Positions 51,101 to 57,685 of a stretch of 64,000 bases of DNA are shown in pieces. Below the pieces are notes generated by a model, which saw nothing but the letters and a program-made list of their open reading frames with translations, made no database searches and was not told where the DNA came from. Source of the stretch: Paraescarpia echinospica (lineage: Eukaryota; Annelida; Polychaeta; Sabellida; Siboglinidae); NCBI GenBank assembly GCA_020002185.1, contig CM034532.1:30301966-30365965 (forward strand), given 5' to 3'. The number at the start of each line of letters is the position of its first letter. The stretch's first letter is position 1. The position numbers and the translations under genes were made by a program.

Positions 51101-52431
51101 TTAAAGGCTAATTATAACCATGCTTAAGTAGACACAAAACTTAATTAAAGGCTAATTACAACCATGCCTACCACGCTTCAGTGGCCACACCTGAACACCT
51201 GCATTAGTCTATAATTAATTACACAACTCCTGCCTGACCTTTCTACTTTAACAAAATGACAAGACTAAATGACAGGGAAATAGATCAATAGCAGAAATGT
51301 GACAGCCTGTAACCATGTTCACAATTTGAAAGTTACAACCCCGCAGCATGTTCAAATGGTAAACAAGACATCCAGTTTCAAAACTTTAAATTGAAACTTT
51401 TATTTTTTTCATTACTATCAATTTTCTTTCTGCGCTTTGCACAATTGCCTAGCCAAGTAGTTAAAACATTATTATCTTAACACCACTAAAACATCTTGAA
51501 GAAAGGCGTACCTCCATGGAACAACATTATTGTAGGTCAAATAATTTACAGGCTGCTGATTTGCATTGTCGATTTGACGTTTCAGTTGGGAAACTTGGAG
51601 AAGAAATGGCAACACCATGAACAGAACAACTTTGTGCTCAAAGAATGTATCCTTTGATTGTGCAACACAGATTCTCATACGATCGCACTACATGTTATTT
51701 TATGTTTAGATGCAGCATTCCAGTTTACATGTCCACTTATATTTTGTATACAATCACAAGCAAGGAAGTCTTCGTGAATATACACAGCTGCATTCTTAAC
51801 TTCTATACTCATGACGGGAAAATTTGTACCATGTCAAAAACCGTGCCACTGAAATCTTACGATCTTAACACTCTTAGCCTGTTTGAATACACTGCCTGAT
51901 CTTGGACCGATTCACACGACTGATTGTGGCCATAGAGCAATTTACGCAGTGCATATAGGACGCACGTCTTTTTACCTAGGCGACTTACAAGATCTGAATT
52001 CCACCAGTTTACGTCATAAGCACTTCAGTCTGCACAAATTTTACACAACAGGTGTTAGATATTTAGCACAGAGATATCTTATGGAAGAATTTGATCAGGT
52101 TTTTGTTAAAATGGCATAAAACATTAGGATGCACAATTTGTACTTCCACCAGTATAATTCGAGTCTGTGTCCGTTTTAAATTTACTTACGTAATTTAAGT
52201 ATCAGCAAGATCTGTCTTAGAAACAAGGGGATCGATTGTCTTTAATGTCTTTACAAATTTGAGCTCCATGTTTCTGACTGCACTGGTCATCTCCTTGACC
52301 ACTGGTCAGTCATAGCAACGAAGACAATGGAGAGCGACTACAGCGTCATTGCAAAGAAAGTCTCGAGTATGATCGGCAGCTGCAACAAAGCCATACAGGA
52401 CCAGCTCCTCAACAAACCAAGCATCGCCTGA
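27721..52431 (+). CDS. IFT74: intraflagellar transport protein 74 (IFT-B core subunit)
   Basis: Twenty-one coding exons found by homology and splice sites join without a frame break into 1,783 nt (about 594 residues) and a TGA; the human protein has about 600. Residues ~1-60 are the basic Pro/Gly/Arg-rich N-terminal segment ([20 protein letters not shown], then [14 protein letters not shown]) that in IFT74 contacts tubulin tails alongside IFT81. The rest is coiled coil, with family signatures [81 protein letters not shown], and [13 protein letters not shown] near the end. IFT74 pairs with IFT81 in the IFT-B1 core that carries tubulin into cilia. The first coding exon, probably only 10-25 residues ending in phase 2, is not found. 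Introns average over 1 kb and hold many mobile elements; three need GC donors. Confidence 0.97.
28274..28320 (+). CDS. IFT74: IFT74 exon
   Basis: Acceptor gtgttgcag; reads [15 protein letters not shown]; donor ATG|gtaggt. Continues the basic Pro/Gly-rich N-terminal region. Confidence 0.9.
29104..29134 (+). CDS. IFT74: IFT74 exon (31-nt micro-exon)
   Basis: Acceptor tgttttag; reads [10 protein letters not shown]; donor TAG|gtacgt. Very short; supported by frame continuity on both sides (phase 0 in, phase 1 out) and the Gly-rich sequence before LQAQVRV. Confidence 0.8.
29307..30047. mobile_element. Tigger/pogo-like MITE in an IFT74 intron
   Basis: Begins CAGTGCAACACGCTTATAAC and ends GTTCATTATAAGCGTGTTGC followed by ACTG, near-perfect terminal inverted repeats, flanked by TA on both sides (29305-29306, 30048-30049). 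Subterminal GTTATAACG/CGTTATA words recur. TA target duplication plus CAGT termini point to Tc1/mariner, Tigger subgroup. 741 bp, no transposase frame. Confidence 0.85.
30286..30363 (+). CDS. IFT74: IFT74 exon
   Basis: Acceptor tgtttcag; reads [20 protein letters not shown] then TGMVR, the conserved block that precedes the coiled coil; donor GAG|gtaatg. Confidence 0.96.
30563..32115. mobile_element. LTR-like dispersed repeat, copy 1
   Basis: Its left ~270 bp (CACAGATCGGCGAGGTCTCC ... CTCTCAGATAATCTTTG) and right ~190 bp (TTAATTAAAGGCTAATTATA ... ATAGCAGAAATG) both match the 49917-51305 copy, while the interiors differ. No ORF is credible. A solo LTR or a non-autonomous element is possible; termini were not resolved to the base. 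Confidence 0.6.
32594..32642 (+). CDS. IFT74: IFT74 exon
   Basis: Acceptor ggtttcag; reads [16 protein letters not shown], a highly conserved IFT74 block; donor AAG|gtaagc. Confidence 0.96.
33062..33105. repeat. (CA)n microsatellite in IFT74 intron
   Basis: Near-pure CA array about 100 bp upstream of the exon acceptor at 33202. Confidence 0.95.
33203..33301 (+). CDS. IFT74: IFT74 exon
   Basis: Acceptor tatatccag; reads [20 protein letters not shown] then [13 protein letters not shown]; donor ACG|gtcagt. Start of the main coiled coil. Confidence 0.96.
33615..33860. mobile_element. TTAA-flanked MITE, copy 1
   Basis: Ends GGCCAGACACCTCAGGTG and CTACCTGCCATGTCTGGCC form inverted repeats, flanked by TTAA on both sides (33611-33614, 33861-33864), as for piggyBac-type insertion. 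A diverged copy lies at 57478-57685 with the same ACTCAAAATGGTTT and CAATTACATAC blocks. Confidence 0.75.
34230..34290 (+). CDS. IFT74: IFT74 exon
   Basis: Acceptor tgattccag; reads [20 protein letters not shown]; donor ACT|gtacgt. Confidence 0.96.
34353..35781 (+). pseudogene. 5'-truncated LINE: reverse transcriptase and C-terminal zinc finger, in IFT74 intron
   Basis: Starts inside the RT domain at [20 protein letters not shown], shifts frame, then [20 protein letters not shown] with a stop, then an intact stretch with [20 protein letters not shown], the catalytic FVDDCALA box (FADD-like), [20 protein letters not shown], and finally [20 protein letters not shown], a C2H2-type finger typical of the end of this LINE clade. 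Several frameshifts/stops. It is flanked by similar ~45-bp segments at 34296-34343 and 35799-35843 (TTATCRCAATCATGTCTTCT). Confidence 0.85.
36118..36177 (+). CDS. IFT74: IFT74 exon
   Basis: Acceptor gttgacag; reads [20 protein letters not shown]; donor GAG|gtaagt; phase 0 on both sides. Confidence 0.96.
36464..36538. repeat. 25-bp tandem repeat, 3 copies
   Basis: AGCACCATCRGGAGGATGGG plus CTTAT, three near-identical copies about 80 bp before the exon acceptor at 36618. Confidence 0.92.
36619..36680 (+). CDS. IFT74: IFT74 exon
   Basis: Acceptor ttgtacag; reads [20 protein letters not shown]; donor AGA|gtgagt. Confidence 0.96.
37840..37918 (+). CDS. IFT74: IFT74 exon
   Basis: Acceptor tgtgacag; reads [20 protein letters not shown] then DTLVEHM; donor ATG|gtgagt. 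Confidence 0.96.
38087..38155. other. perfect 17-bp stem-loop followed by GATGAGTCGAAAC motif
   Basis: ACAGTGGATCTTGTTCA (38087-38103) and TGAACAAGATCCACTGT (38122-38138) form a perfect hairpin with an 18-nt loop, followed at once by AGATGAGTCGAAACGTCG. GATGA....CGAAAC is the conserved core pairing of hammerhead-like motifs found in Penelope-like elements, but the CUGAUGA core is imperfect and stem II is nearly absent here. It lies just downstream of an IFT74 exon, inside repeat-rich DNA. Confidence 0.45.
38290..39600 (-). pseudogene. LINE reverse transcriptase with internal deletion (family B)
   Basis: Minus strand: RT entry block [60 protein letters not shown], then a jump directly to [20 protein letters not shown] (the catalytic box and after), [12 protein letters not shown], and in another frame [60 protein letters not shown]. 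The middle of the RT domain is missing between ILDARVR and IADD. A second 3' fragment of the same family is at 41057-41340. Confidence 0.85.
39674..39931 (-). pseudogene. LINE RT C-terminal fragment (family A)
   Basis: Minus strand reads [60 protein letters not shown]: the WIGH...RKWxGRPxxTW end of an endonuclease/RT polyprotein. A shorter, decayed piece of the same block ([15 protein letters not shown]) is at 38160-38234. Different from family B next to it. Confidence 0.8.
40040..40162 (+). CDS. IFT74: IFT74 exon (GC donor preferred)
   Basis: Acceptor gtttgtcag; reads [41 protein letters not shown]. The donor GAG|gcgagt gives a gap-free match to other IFT74 proteins ([14 protein letters not shown]). 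The alternative, donor GGCGA|gtgacc with acceptor ctgtcag at 40741, is GT-AG and in frame but two residues shorter. Confidence 0.9.
40360..40430 (+). mobile_element. tRNA-derived SINE-like fragment in IFT74 intron
   Basis: GTGGTGCGCAGCAGTTAGAG (A-box region), CACTGGACCCTCATTGAG, then GGTTCCAGGTTTGGTTC (B-box region), the classic order of a tRNA-derived SINE head. Tail not delimited. Confidence 0.55.
40732..40916 (+). CDS. IFT74: IFT74 exon
   Basis: Acceptor ccattgcag; reads [61 protein letters not shown]; donor ACA|gtgcgt at 40917. Splitting the Gln codon here restores both the frame and the family spacing. Confidence 0.95.
41057..41340 (-). pseudogene. LINE family B 3' fragment
   Basis: Alignable with 38305-38590 over its length (plus-strand landmarks CTCCCTTGCGGG, TCCACGTCACT, TTCATGGCTGTTCA/TTCTTGGCTGTTCA, CTTTCCATGCTCTTTT, CCCATCTCATTCTGTTGCC). 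Same minus orientation, more decayed. Confidence 0.75.
41350..41725. repeat. 48-bp minisatellite, about 7-8 diverged copies
   Basis: Unit GAGATATATCTACACCTGGT + GTCTCACTAGGGGGCACCAC + TTGGTT. A lone related unit occurs earlier at about 40995-41025 (CACCAGGGGGCACCAGTTTG), which may be the seed. Confidence 0.9.
41877..41956 (+). CDS. IFT74: IFT74 exon
   Basis: Acceptor gtttttcag; reads [20 protein letters not shown] then NIEENQ; donor AGG|gtagac. Confidence 0.96.
43317..43370 (+). CDS. IFT74: IFT74 exon
   Basis: Acceptor tgtttgcag; reads [18 protein letters not shown]; donor ACG|gtgggt. Confidence 0.95.
44243..44283 (+). CDS. IFT74: IFT74 exon
   Basis: Acceptor attttcag; reads [14 protein letters not shown]; donor ATG|gtgggt. 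Confidence 0.95.
44717..44773 (+). CDS. IFT74: IFT74 exon whose 3' end is tandemly copied
   Basis: Acceptor gtggtttag; reads [19 protein letters not shown]; donor CGG|gtgagt. The last 32 nt plus 21 nt of intron are repeated downstream about ten times (44774-45290). Confidence 0.95.
44740..45290. repeat. 53-bp minisatellite made of an IFT74 exon end plus its splice donor
   Basis: Eleven units counting the exon itself. Each has ~32 nt matching the exon 3' end (ACATTGTTCTTATCCTTGAA + CACATGGGTCGG) and ~21 nt of intron (GTGAGTTACAACTTGAGTCA). Period 53 bp (donors at 44774, 44827, ...). Most units retain GTGAGT. The last unit (about 45265-45290) is truncated. Confidence 0.96.
45853..45973 (+). 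CDS. IFT74: IFT74 exon
   Basis: Acceptor attgacag; reads [40 protein letters not shown]; donor GGG|gtaagt. Confidence 0.95.
46058..46405. mobile_element. possible small TIR element in IFT74 intron
   Basis: Ends GGCAGACCCAGGGGGAATTG and CCCCCCCAGACTATC...GCATCTGCC are partly inverted copies (GGCAGA..CCAG-GGGG). Right-end spacing is imperfect and no target duplication is clear. A similar GGCGGATCCAG/CTGGATTCGC pair bounds 61299-61631. Confidence 0.3.
46886..47049 (+). CDS. IFT74: IFT74 exon with GC donor
   Basis: Acceptor accatgacag; reads [54 protein letters not shown]. The donor is CAG|gcaagt; no GT donor nearby preserves the frame into the next exon. Confidence 0.95.
47119..49016. mobile_element. 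foldback DNA element with paired tRNA-like sequences (copy 2), in IFT74 intron
   Basis: Terminal AAAGGGAATAAAAAC on the left against GTTTTTATTTCCTTT on the right. Almost the whole 1.9 kb is one imperfect palindrome: arms about 47280-47960 and 48170-48800, centred near 48060 (ATTGTAAATATATTGTACAG region). Each arm carries the tRNA-like block and a ~117-codon open frame (minus strand 47706-47353, plus strand 48417-48770) also present in copy 1 (22640-22996). It sits in the intron with the GC donor at 47050. Confidence 0.85.
49190..49580. mobile_element. ATTCC-rich non-autonomous element, IFT74 intron
   Basis: Many CAATTCC/ATTCCAATTC words, ending GGAATCGACCCC (49560-49571), the reverse complement of GGGGTCAATTCC at 19069 apart from one base. 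Only 40 bp before the exon acceptor at 49610. Confidence 0.5.
49611..49736 (+). CDS. IFT74: IFT74 exon
   Basis: Acceptor ttgttgtcag; reads [42 protein letters not shown]; donor CAG|gtgaga. The donor itself is followed by a short direct repeat (ACATACACACAGGTGAGAAC, twice), so a second identical donor lies about 30 bp downstream. Confidence 0.96.
49917..51305. mobile_element. LTR-like dispersed repeat, copy 2, with internal inverted repeat
   Basis: Same left block as 30563 (CACAGATCAGCGAGGTCTTC ... CTCAGATAATCTTTG) and same right block as ~31935 (GGCTAATTATAACC ... GACCTTTCTACTTTAACAAA). In addition 50160-50208 (GGTTATAATTAGCCTTTAAT ... GCTGAAGCGTGG) is the inverse of 51110-51190, so a ~1-kb inner element with its own inverted ends may be inserted. 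Confidence 0.6.
51586..51646 (+). CDS. IFT74: IFT74 exon
   Basis: Acceptor acgtttcag; reads [20 protein letters not shown], the conserved C-terminal block; donor AAT|gtatcc (weak). Confidence 0.95.
51895..52120 (+). other. dispersed relic, homologous to 26430-26725
   Basis: Reads [20 protein letters not shown] ... [23 protein letters not shown]-level match to the minus strand of the 26.4-kb copy. Lies in the last IFT74 intron. Confidence 0.5.
52310..52431 (+). CDS. IFT74: IFT74 last coding exon
   Basis: Acceptor actggtcag; reads [39 protein letters not shown] and stops at TGA 52429-52431. Ends within a few residues of the usual family C-terminus. Confidence 0.95.
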
Positions 52432-53612
52432 CCTCATCATGACCTCATTCACCCTCGAGGACATTGCCTGACCTCATGACATGACCTCAGTCATACTACA
52501 GCACATTGTCTGACCTCATAACAAGATCTGTCACTACTTCTTGGCAACTTGTCTCTTTCACATTCAAGCACACACACACTCACGTCACAGCCTTCATCAC
52601 AGACAACCGACAGATGCGCTAGTGGAATTACTGATGTCTTCGTACACATAAATATACACCTGACTTTTCTTCCTTGCCTCTCATTCAATGATTGCTCTGC
52701 ATCTTGTTGAGAATGCTTCCAATGTTGCAAAAACAATTTTTACAAGGACAAAAGGCTTGTTAAAAACACAATAATACAACAACTCAAAATCTGTTTCCTG
52801 TGAGAAATATGCTAAGGAAGATAAGATTGCATCAAGTAATTAGTTTGTATAATTAATATACTTGTTTGTTTTTATTGGAAAAACCTGTCAAGCATATTTA
52901 AAAAATAGAATTAAAATATGTCTTCGGAGTTGATGAACTTTGAAATTTAAAACAATGTTGTTGCAAACTGGGCTTAGTATTTATTTGTTAGATGTTATTA
53001 CAATATTAGTGTGTGCAGATTGTCTGTTACACTTTGTATTAAACTGATATGAACAACAGTTGTGTGTTACATGTTTGTAATTTCTTTAACACAGCACAAA
53101 CTAAATACTAAAAAACTACTCCTTCCAAAGTATATAATAAAAGTAAGAATAATAGTTTATATGGATGTGCTTCTGTGATAATTAATCGGGGGTACCGATT
53201 AGTTCCAGGCAAATGTTTGTGAATCACTAGTGACGTAGTCTATCTAAACAAGTTGATACTATGTTCTGCATGTGTCCATGCATATGTTTGCAGACATGTG
53301 AACTTAGTATCATGCGCATGCATGCACACATCCCACACACACACACCATATAAATTATATAACAAATGTTGTGCACATTTGATTTATATTTAAAAAGCAT
53401 TTTCATATTAACAATTCATAACGTAATAGACTTAATATTCGTACATAATTTCATCAAAGTACATGATTTCCAGTGCAAACTCGCACTGCTGGGCTTTGTA
53501 TATGTAGAAGGAAATGGCTGCAAACATGATTTCACTACATTGCAACCAAGAGACATCCATGAAAAACAAAACGTGTGAGTGACGTCATAGCAAGGCGACA
53601 TTATGCTAACAG
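52432..53612. other. IFT74 3' UTR and convergent intergenic region
   Basis: Between the stop codons of IFT74 (+) and the TPR gene (-). AATAAA-like signals on the plus strand include ATTAAA at 53038 and AATAAA near 53147. A short (CA)n is at 53328-53345. No gene seen. Confidence 0.5.
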
Positions 53613-55505
53613 CTACCGATGCAGGTCTGCACGATTGCTGAGAATGCTGCGCATACGAGTAACATTGCACATAGCCGCATTGTAACCCGGCTTAATTGTC
53701 AGCGCTATCTCGAATGCCTTCAGTGCCTGTACGTGACAGTCGAGCGTTGCATAGGCATAACCTAACAAGGAGAAGCACAACGCCTTCATGCGGTCGAGCC
53801 CATAGTTCTCAACAAAGTACGATTCGTATTTACAGTGGTTCGTTTCATAGCCTAGCTGCTCGACCGTGTGATTGGCGTCGACGATGTTTCCCATGCGTGC
53901 CTCACACAGTGACTTGAGGTAGAGAGCAATGATCGTCGATGGCATACGAATATCTTCACGTCCCTCCAACTCAAAGCGGAGATCGTCGATAAGGATCGGG
54001 TCTTCAGTGTGGTCAAACTCGACCGTGTCCTTGTCGATGACTCCATTCAGAAATCCCTGTTGCAGTGTCGTGACGGCCTGGGCGTAGAGGCTACGACACA
54101 AGAGGTAGTAGCCATAGTTGATGAATGGGAATGACTTCCATGAGTAGCGCAGAGCCTTTGCGAACGACCCCTCAGCAAGATTGTAGCAAGTCGCCGCAGT
54201 CGTCGTCGCACCGTGGTTCTCTGCATTCGTTGCCTTCACGTGGTACAGACTCCCGATGTTCGTCTCAATCAATTCCAGGTCCTCCGCGGCTAGTCGACTC
54301 TCCAACTGCAACGCTCGCTCATAGTACACCAGCATGCTGTCAAAATCACGCAGTCGTGAATACGTGAAGCCCAATGACGCACAACATTCGGCGACCTGTG
54401 ATAGCTTACACACGTTTGGTTGCTGGTTGTTCTCAAGGGAACGCAAGCACTCAAGGTATGATTGCGCCGCCTGGTGGAAGTCGCGGCAGTTGTAGCTGCT
54501 GATTCCTACGAAGCGGAGCAGTCGTTCGATCTCGAAGTGTGTAGCGTCCGTCTGTGGTAGGTGGCGGTATAAGTTGAGCGATTGCTTGAAGAACAATAAC
54601 GCTTTCTTCTCACTGTCCTTATGGAAAGCGACATTGCCGAGGTACGTAAACGCATCAGCAACCAGTGTGAAAGGAGCTGCGGTGTCCGTCGAACCAAACA
54701 CATGGTGCAGTCGTAGCATCTCGTCACAGAATGCGCCGTCAAATGGCGTCTTATCACGCAGGTGCGCCTCGACATAATACTTCACAGAGCTCACAATCAT
54801 TTCACATTCTTCGGGCGGCCACTGCAGGTGGTGCCATATCTGCACTGCCTCGTCGAGGTATTCTGTCGCACGGTCGTCGCTGTTGCACATGTAGCAGTAT
54901 CCGAGAGCACCAAGCAGCTTCGCAAGACTAGCACTGCAGAAACTGTCGTCTTCCGCGTGCAGCTGAAGAAGATGCATGCGAGCTTTCTCGAGTAGATCCA
55001 CAGCACCGCTACACATCGAGTTCTGTAACTGCGCTAGCCCGAGCTCGAGAAGGACATCAGCAAGAGTTCGTTGCACATCTGCTATGTGTGTGAACTCAAG
55101 CAGCCAGCGTCGGTAGTTGTTGACAATGGCGATGGCGTCGTCCAACTCATGGCTGTAGATATAGCTGTGCACGAGCAGTTCGAATGCAGCGCACAGGCCA
55201 GGAACCTTGCGTTGACTGCGACTTGGGCATGTGACGAGTAGACACAGTGCAGTACTGAAACACTGCGCCGCCTTTCTCGTGTCCATCATCGCGTTGAGTA
55301 GACGACCCGATTCCACCAACATCTCAACCATCTGCACCGTCACGCCAACATCTGTCATGTGACTGCCGATGAGCTGGTGTGTGTACATGAGCACTTGGAG
55401 GCAGCACTGTTGCGACTCCTGCCAGCGACCGTTCCGACAGAGTCGTGTTGCATCTTCCATCTTGATCTTTGCCAGGAATACAATCCCATCGTGTTCCCTG
55501 TTCAT
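53613..55505 (-). CDS. tetratricopeptide-repeat protein, function unknown
   Basis: A 630-residue open frame in one exon, minus strand, starting MNREHDGIVFLAKIKMEDAT. An in-frame TAA lies upstream, and an acceptor-like gcttgtag four bases before GAGATG suggests a 5' UTR intron ending there. The sequence is a run of TPR-type helix pairs: ALGYCYMCNSDDRATEYLDE, FTYLGNVAFHKDSEKKALLF, FVGISSYNCRDFHQAAQSYL, ASLGFTYSRLRDFDSMLVYY, and a canonical last repeat SLLGYAYATLDCHVQALKAF EIALTIKPG. No death, NB-ARC, kinase or membrane segment is present. TPRs build protein-binding scaffolds, so a cytosolic adaptor role is the safe inference. It is convergent with IFT74, 1.18 kb apart. Its GC-richer, intron-free coding block contrasts with the AT-rich surroundings. 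I could not name an orthologue. Confidence 0.88.
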   Translation of the reverse strand: MNREHDGIVFLAKIKMEDATRLCRNGRWQESQQCCLQVLMYTHQLIGSHMTDVGVTVQMVEMLVESGRLLNAMMDTRKAAQCFSTALCLLVTCPSRSQRKVPGLCAAFELLVHSYIYSHELDDAIAIVNNYRRWLLEFTHIADVQRTLADVLLELGLAQLQNSMCSGAVDLLEKARMHLLQLHAEDDSFCSASLAKLLGALGYCYMCNSDDRATEYLDEAVQIWHHLQWPPEECEMIVSSVKYYVEAHLRDKTPFDGAFCDEMLRLHHVFGSTDTAAPFTLVADAFTYLGNVAFHKDSEKKALLFFKQSLNLYRHLPQTDATHFEIERLLRFVGISSYNCRDFHQAAQSYLECLRSLENNQQPNVCKLSQVAECCASLGFTYSRLRDFDSMLVYYERALQLESRLAAEDLELIETNIGSLYHVKATNAENHGATTTAATCYNLAEGSFAKALRYSWKSFPFINYGYYLLCRSLYAQAVTTLQQGFLNGVIDKDTVEFDHTEDPILIDDLRFELEGREDIRMPSTIIALYLKSLCEARMGNIVDANHTVEQLGYETNHCKYESYFVENYGLDRMKALCFSLLGYAYATLDCHVQALKAFEIALTIKPGYNAAMCNVTRMRSILSNRADLHR

Positions 55506-56077
55506 CTCCCTACAAGCAGAACGATCAGTACAGTAGGTAAGTTCTTATATAGCGCAGTGTCCAGTTCTTAGGCTTGCTCAAAGCACTTTACTCACCGGCA
55601 GACCTGTTGAACCGAACACCATCTCGACCTCTCTGGGAAGCATTCAGCCGTGCTCCAATTAATGCATGAAGACTATTTGTACACAAATATCCACCACTGT
55701 CTATAGCCAGGTGCTCATTCATACAGCTGAATGAATTGGAGCAACAGAGTGAACAAACCTGCCCAAGGGTTTTTTCATTTGAGAATCCGGCACTTTAGCA
55801 CTGCGCTGTATATCCACTATTTCTATTACATTTGTTTTTTTATGACTGTTAAACAACTGTATTAAATTGCTGCAGTTAAACAGAAGAAATCAGTATCAAA
55901 AAAATATGATATCCTTTTCACCAGAATCGATTACAAAAACACGACAAATATTTATAAAGTATTTTGTCATTAGAATTATTATGGTTAATTCAGCCCTGTT
56001 TTCAGCCAGTAAACCATTTCAGCTTATTTTATATTATAGTATAAAATTTAATGGTGATGATGTCAACCCACGACTTA
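55506..56077. other. upstream of TPR gene; dispersed repeat fragment
   Basis: Contains TTCTTATATAGCGCAGTGTCCAG ... CTCAAAGCACTTTAC (55541-55592), a phrase-like block I take to be an interspersed repeat. A possible promoter/first noncoding exon of the TPR gene should be here, but no clear core promoter is visible. Confidence 0.35.
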
Positions 56078-56671
56078 AGCTGCGTTCACACTTACACTTT
56101 AAAATGGTTTAGTTAAAACATTTTAACTAATCCAGTCAGAACACACACGTGTGAACACGATTTAGTGCTAAAATGTTTTAACTAAAACGGTTTAGCTAAT
56201 CCACTTCAGTAGGTGGCTTAATTTAGTTCAAGTTGCAAGTGTGAACGCAAGCGGATTAGCTAAAACGTTTTAAGCACGTCACAGTCATGCGCATTCGATC
56301 TCGTGCCTCGTCGCTTCCTGTCTATAACGTAAACATAAACAACATTTTGGCGCAATCATGTATTCCGACTTCGATCGACGCAAAATCTAAAGAAAAGCAA
56401 GTGCGACGCGACAATTGGGACGATGGGGAAGTTCGGCTGTTACTGGAGTTGTGGGGAGACGATCGGGGGTAGTCCGATTTAGAAGGTAATATAATTATAT
56501 CGGTGCATTGCCAATCGTCTGAACCGTGACCTGAGCTAGGGCGCATGCCAACTTCCTCCTTAAAACGGTTTAGCTATTGCATGTGTGAACGTTCACAATT
56601 TTCAAACATGAACCGGTTTAACTAAAATGGTTTAGCTAAACCGTTTTAATTCTGTAGGTGTGAATGCAGCT
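56078..56671. mobile_element. Harbinger-like element with Myb/SANT-like coding remnant
   Basis: Ends AGCTGCGTTCACAC and GTGTGAATGCAGCT are inverted repeats flanked by TTA on both sides (56075-56077, 56672-56674), the TWA target preference of PIF/Harbinger. Subterminal AAAACGGTTTAGCTAA words repeat in both orientations. Inside, 56287-56472 (+) reads ...KEKQVRRDNWDDGEVRLLLELWGDD, like the first helix of the Myb/SANT-like (trihelix) protein these elements encode, followed by a donor-like AAG|gtaata. No DDE transposase remains. Confidence 0.78.
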
Positions 56672-57477
56672 TTAGTACCAGGCTACCAGAGGAACCAAAC
56701 TTTGAGATATTGCCTAGTATCTTGGGTGTAAATACTCCACACACTTTGATACAGCCTTCGGTGGCTAACTGCCAGGCCCACTGATGCATAATCAGGGCTC
56801 CCGTTAGTGTAATACCTACGAATCAGCAGTGACATATTTTAACCGGCCCTGATGCACGCAGTCGGGGTTCGCCACGTCAGAAAACTGCGTGGGCAAAAAT
56901 TATGATAGCAGGTGAAGTTTTGTGAACACTGGTCTGTAAACTGATACATTTTATTAATGATCTGATTGGTAATACCAATCCCTGTGAGCGCCTGAATTTT
57001 TAATGTCGGAAAACAACTGAGTTATTGCGAAGATTTACACGGGAAGCGTTCGTGACGAGACTGGGTTTGCTTTTTAAATTAAAAATGAGACAACTACCCC
57101 CGCGGACTGCATCAGCAGTGAGTGTCTTCGGTGGGAACGTCACCGGCTTGTATTATCGATCACAGCGAATGCAAACCGCTGCAATATTTTAACAACAAAA
57201 GCGCATAATGTATAATACTTAAGAGTATGTTTTAATATGTGGTATGATTGCACTGTAAGAAACGACATAAGAATACCGTTTAGCTGCATAAATAATGTGT
57301 TGGACACCCACAGAACATGCACATTCACAGGGCAAGTTGTGTAGAAACTTAGACAGTTAAACGTATTGGACACTCATTAACAGAACATGGAAATTTGAAG
57401 GGCAGCAGCTTGAACTGTTAAATAAGTAATGTTAAAATAAATTGATTATCTTTTGCATATTTTTTATGACAATCTTA
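56672..57477. other. noncoding, nothing recognised
   Basis: No exon, RNA gene or repeat with a partner in the window was found. Confidence 0.4.
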
Positions 57478-57685
57478 GGACCAGACATCCCAGGTGAGAT
57501 GGTATTTTTTCACAAAAATACTCAAAATGGTTTCTGCAGGACTATGTCATGATATCTTTTATGTTTGCTATCAATAGTTCACCTGTACAACAATTACATA
57601 CCTCTAAATTCTATAATTTGGGTAGAATAGATTGGATTATTTGCATAAATGATAAAATAATTCTATCCACCTGCTGTGTCTGGCC
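57478..57685. mobile_element. TTAA-type MITE, copy 2
   Basis: Diverged copy of 33615-33860: GGACCAGACATCCCAGGTGA at the left, CCACCTGCTGTGTCTGGCC followed by TTAA at the right. Shared internal blocks ATACTCAAAATGGTTT, CTATCAATA, CAATTACATAC. Confidence 0.7.
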
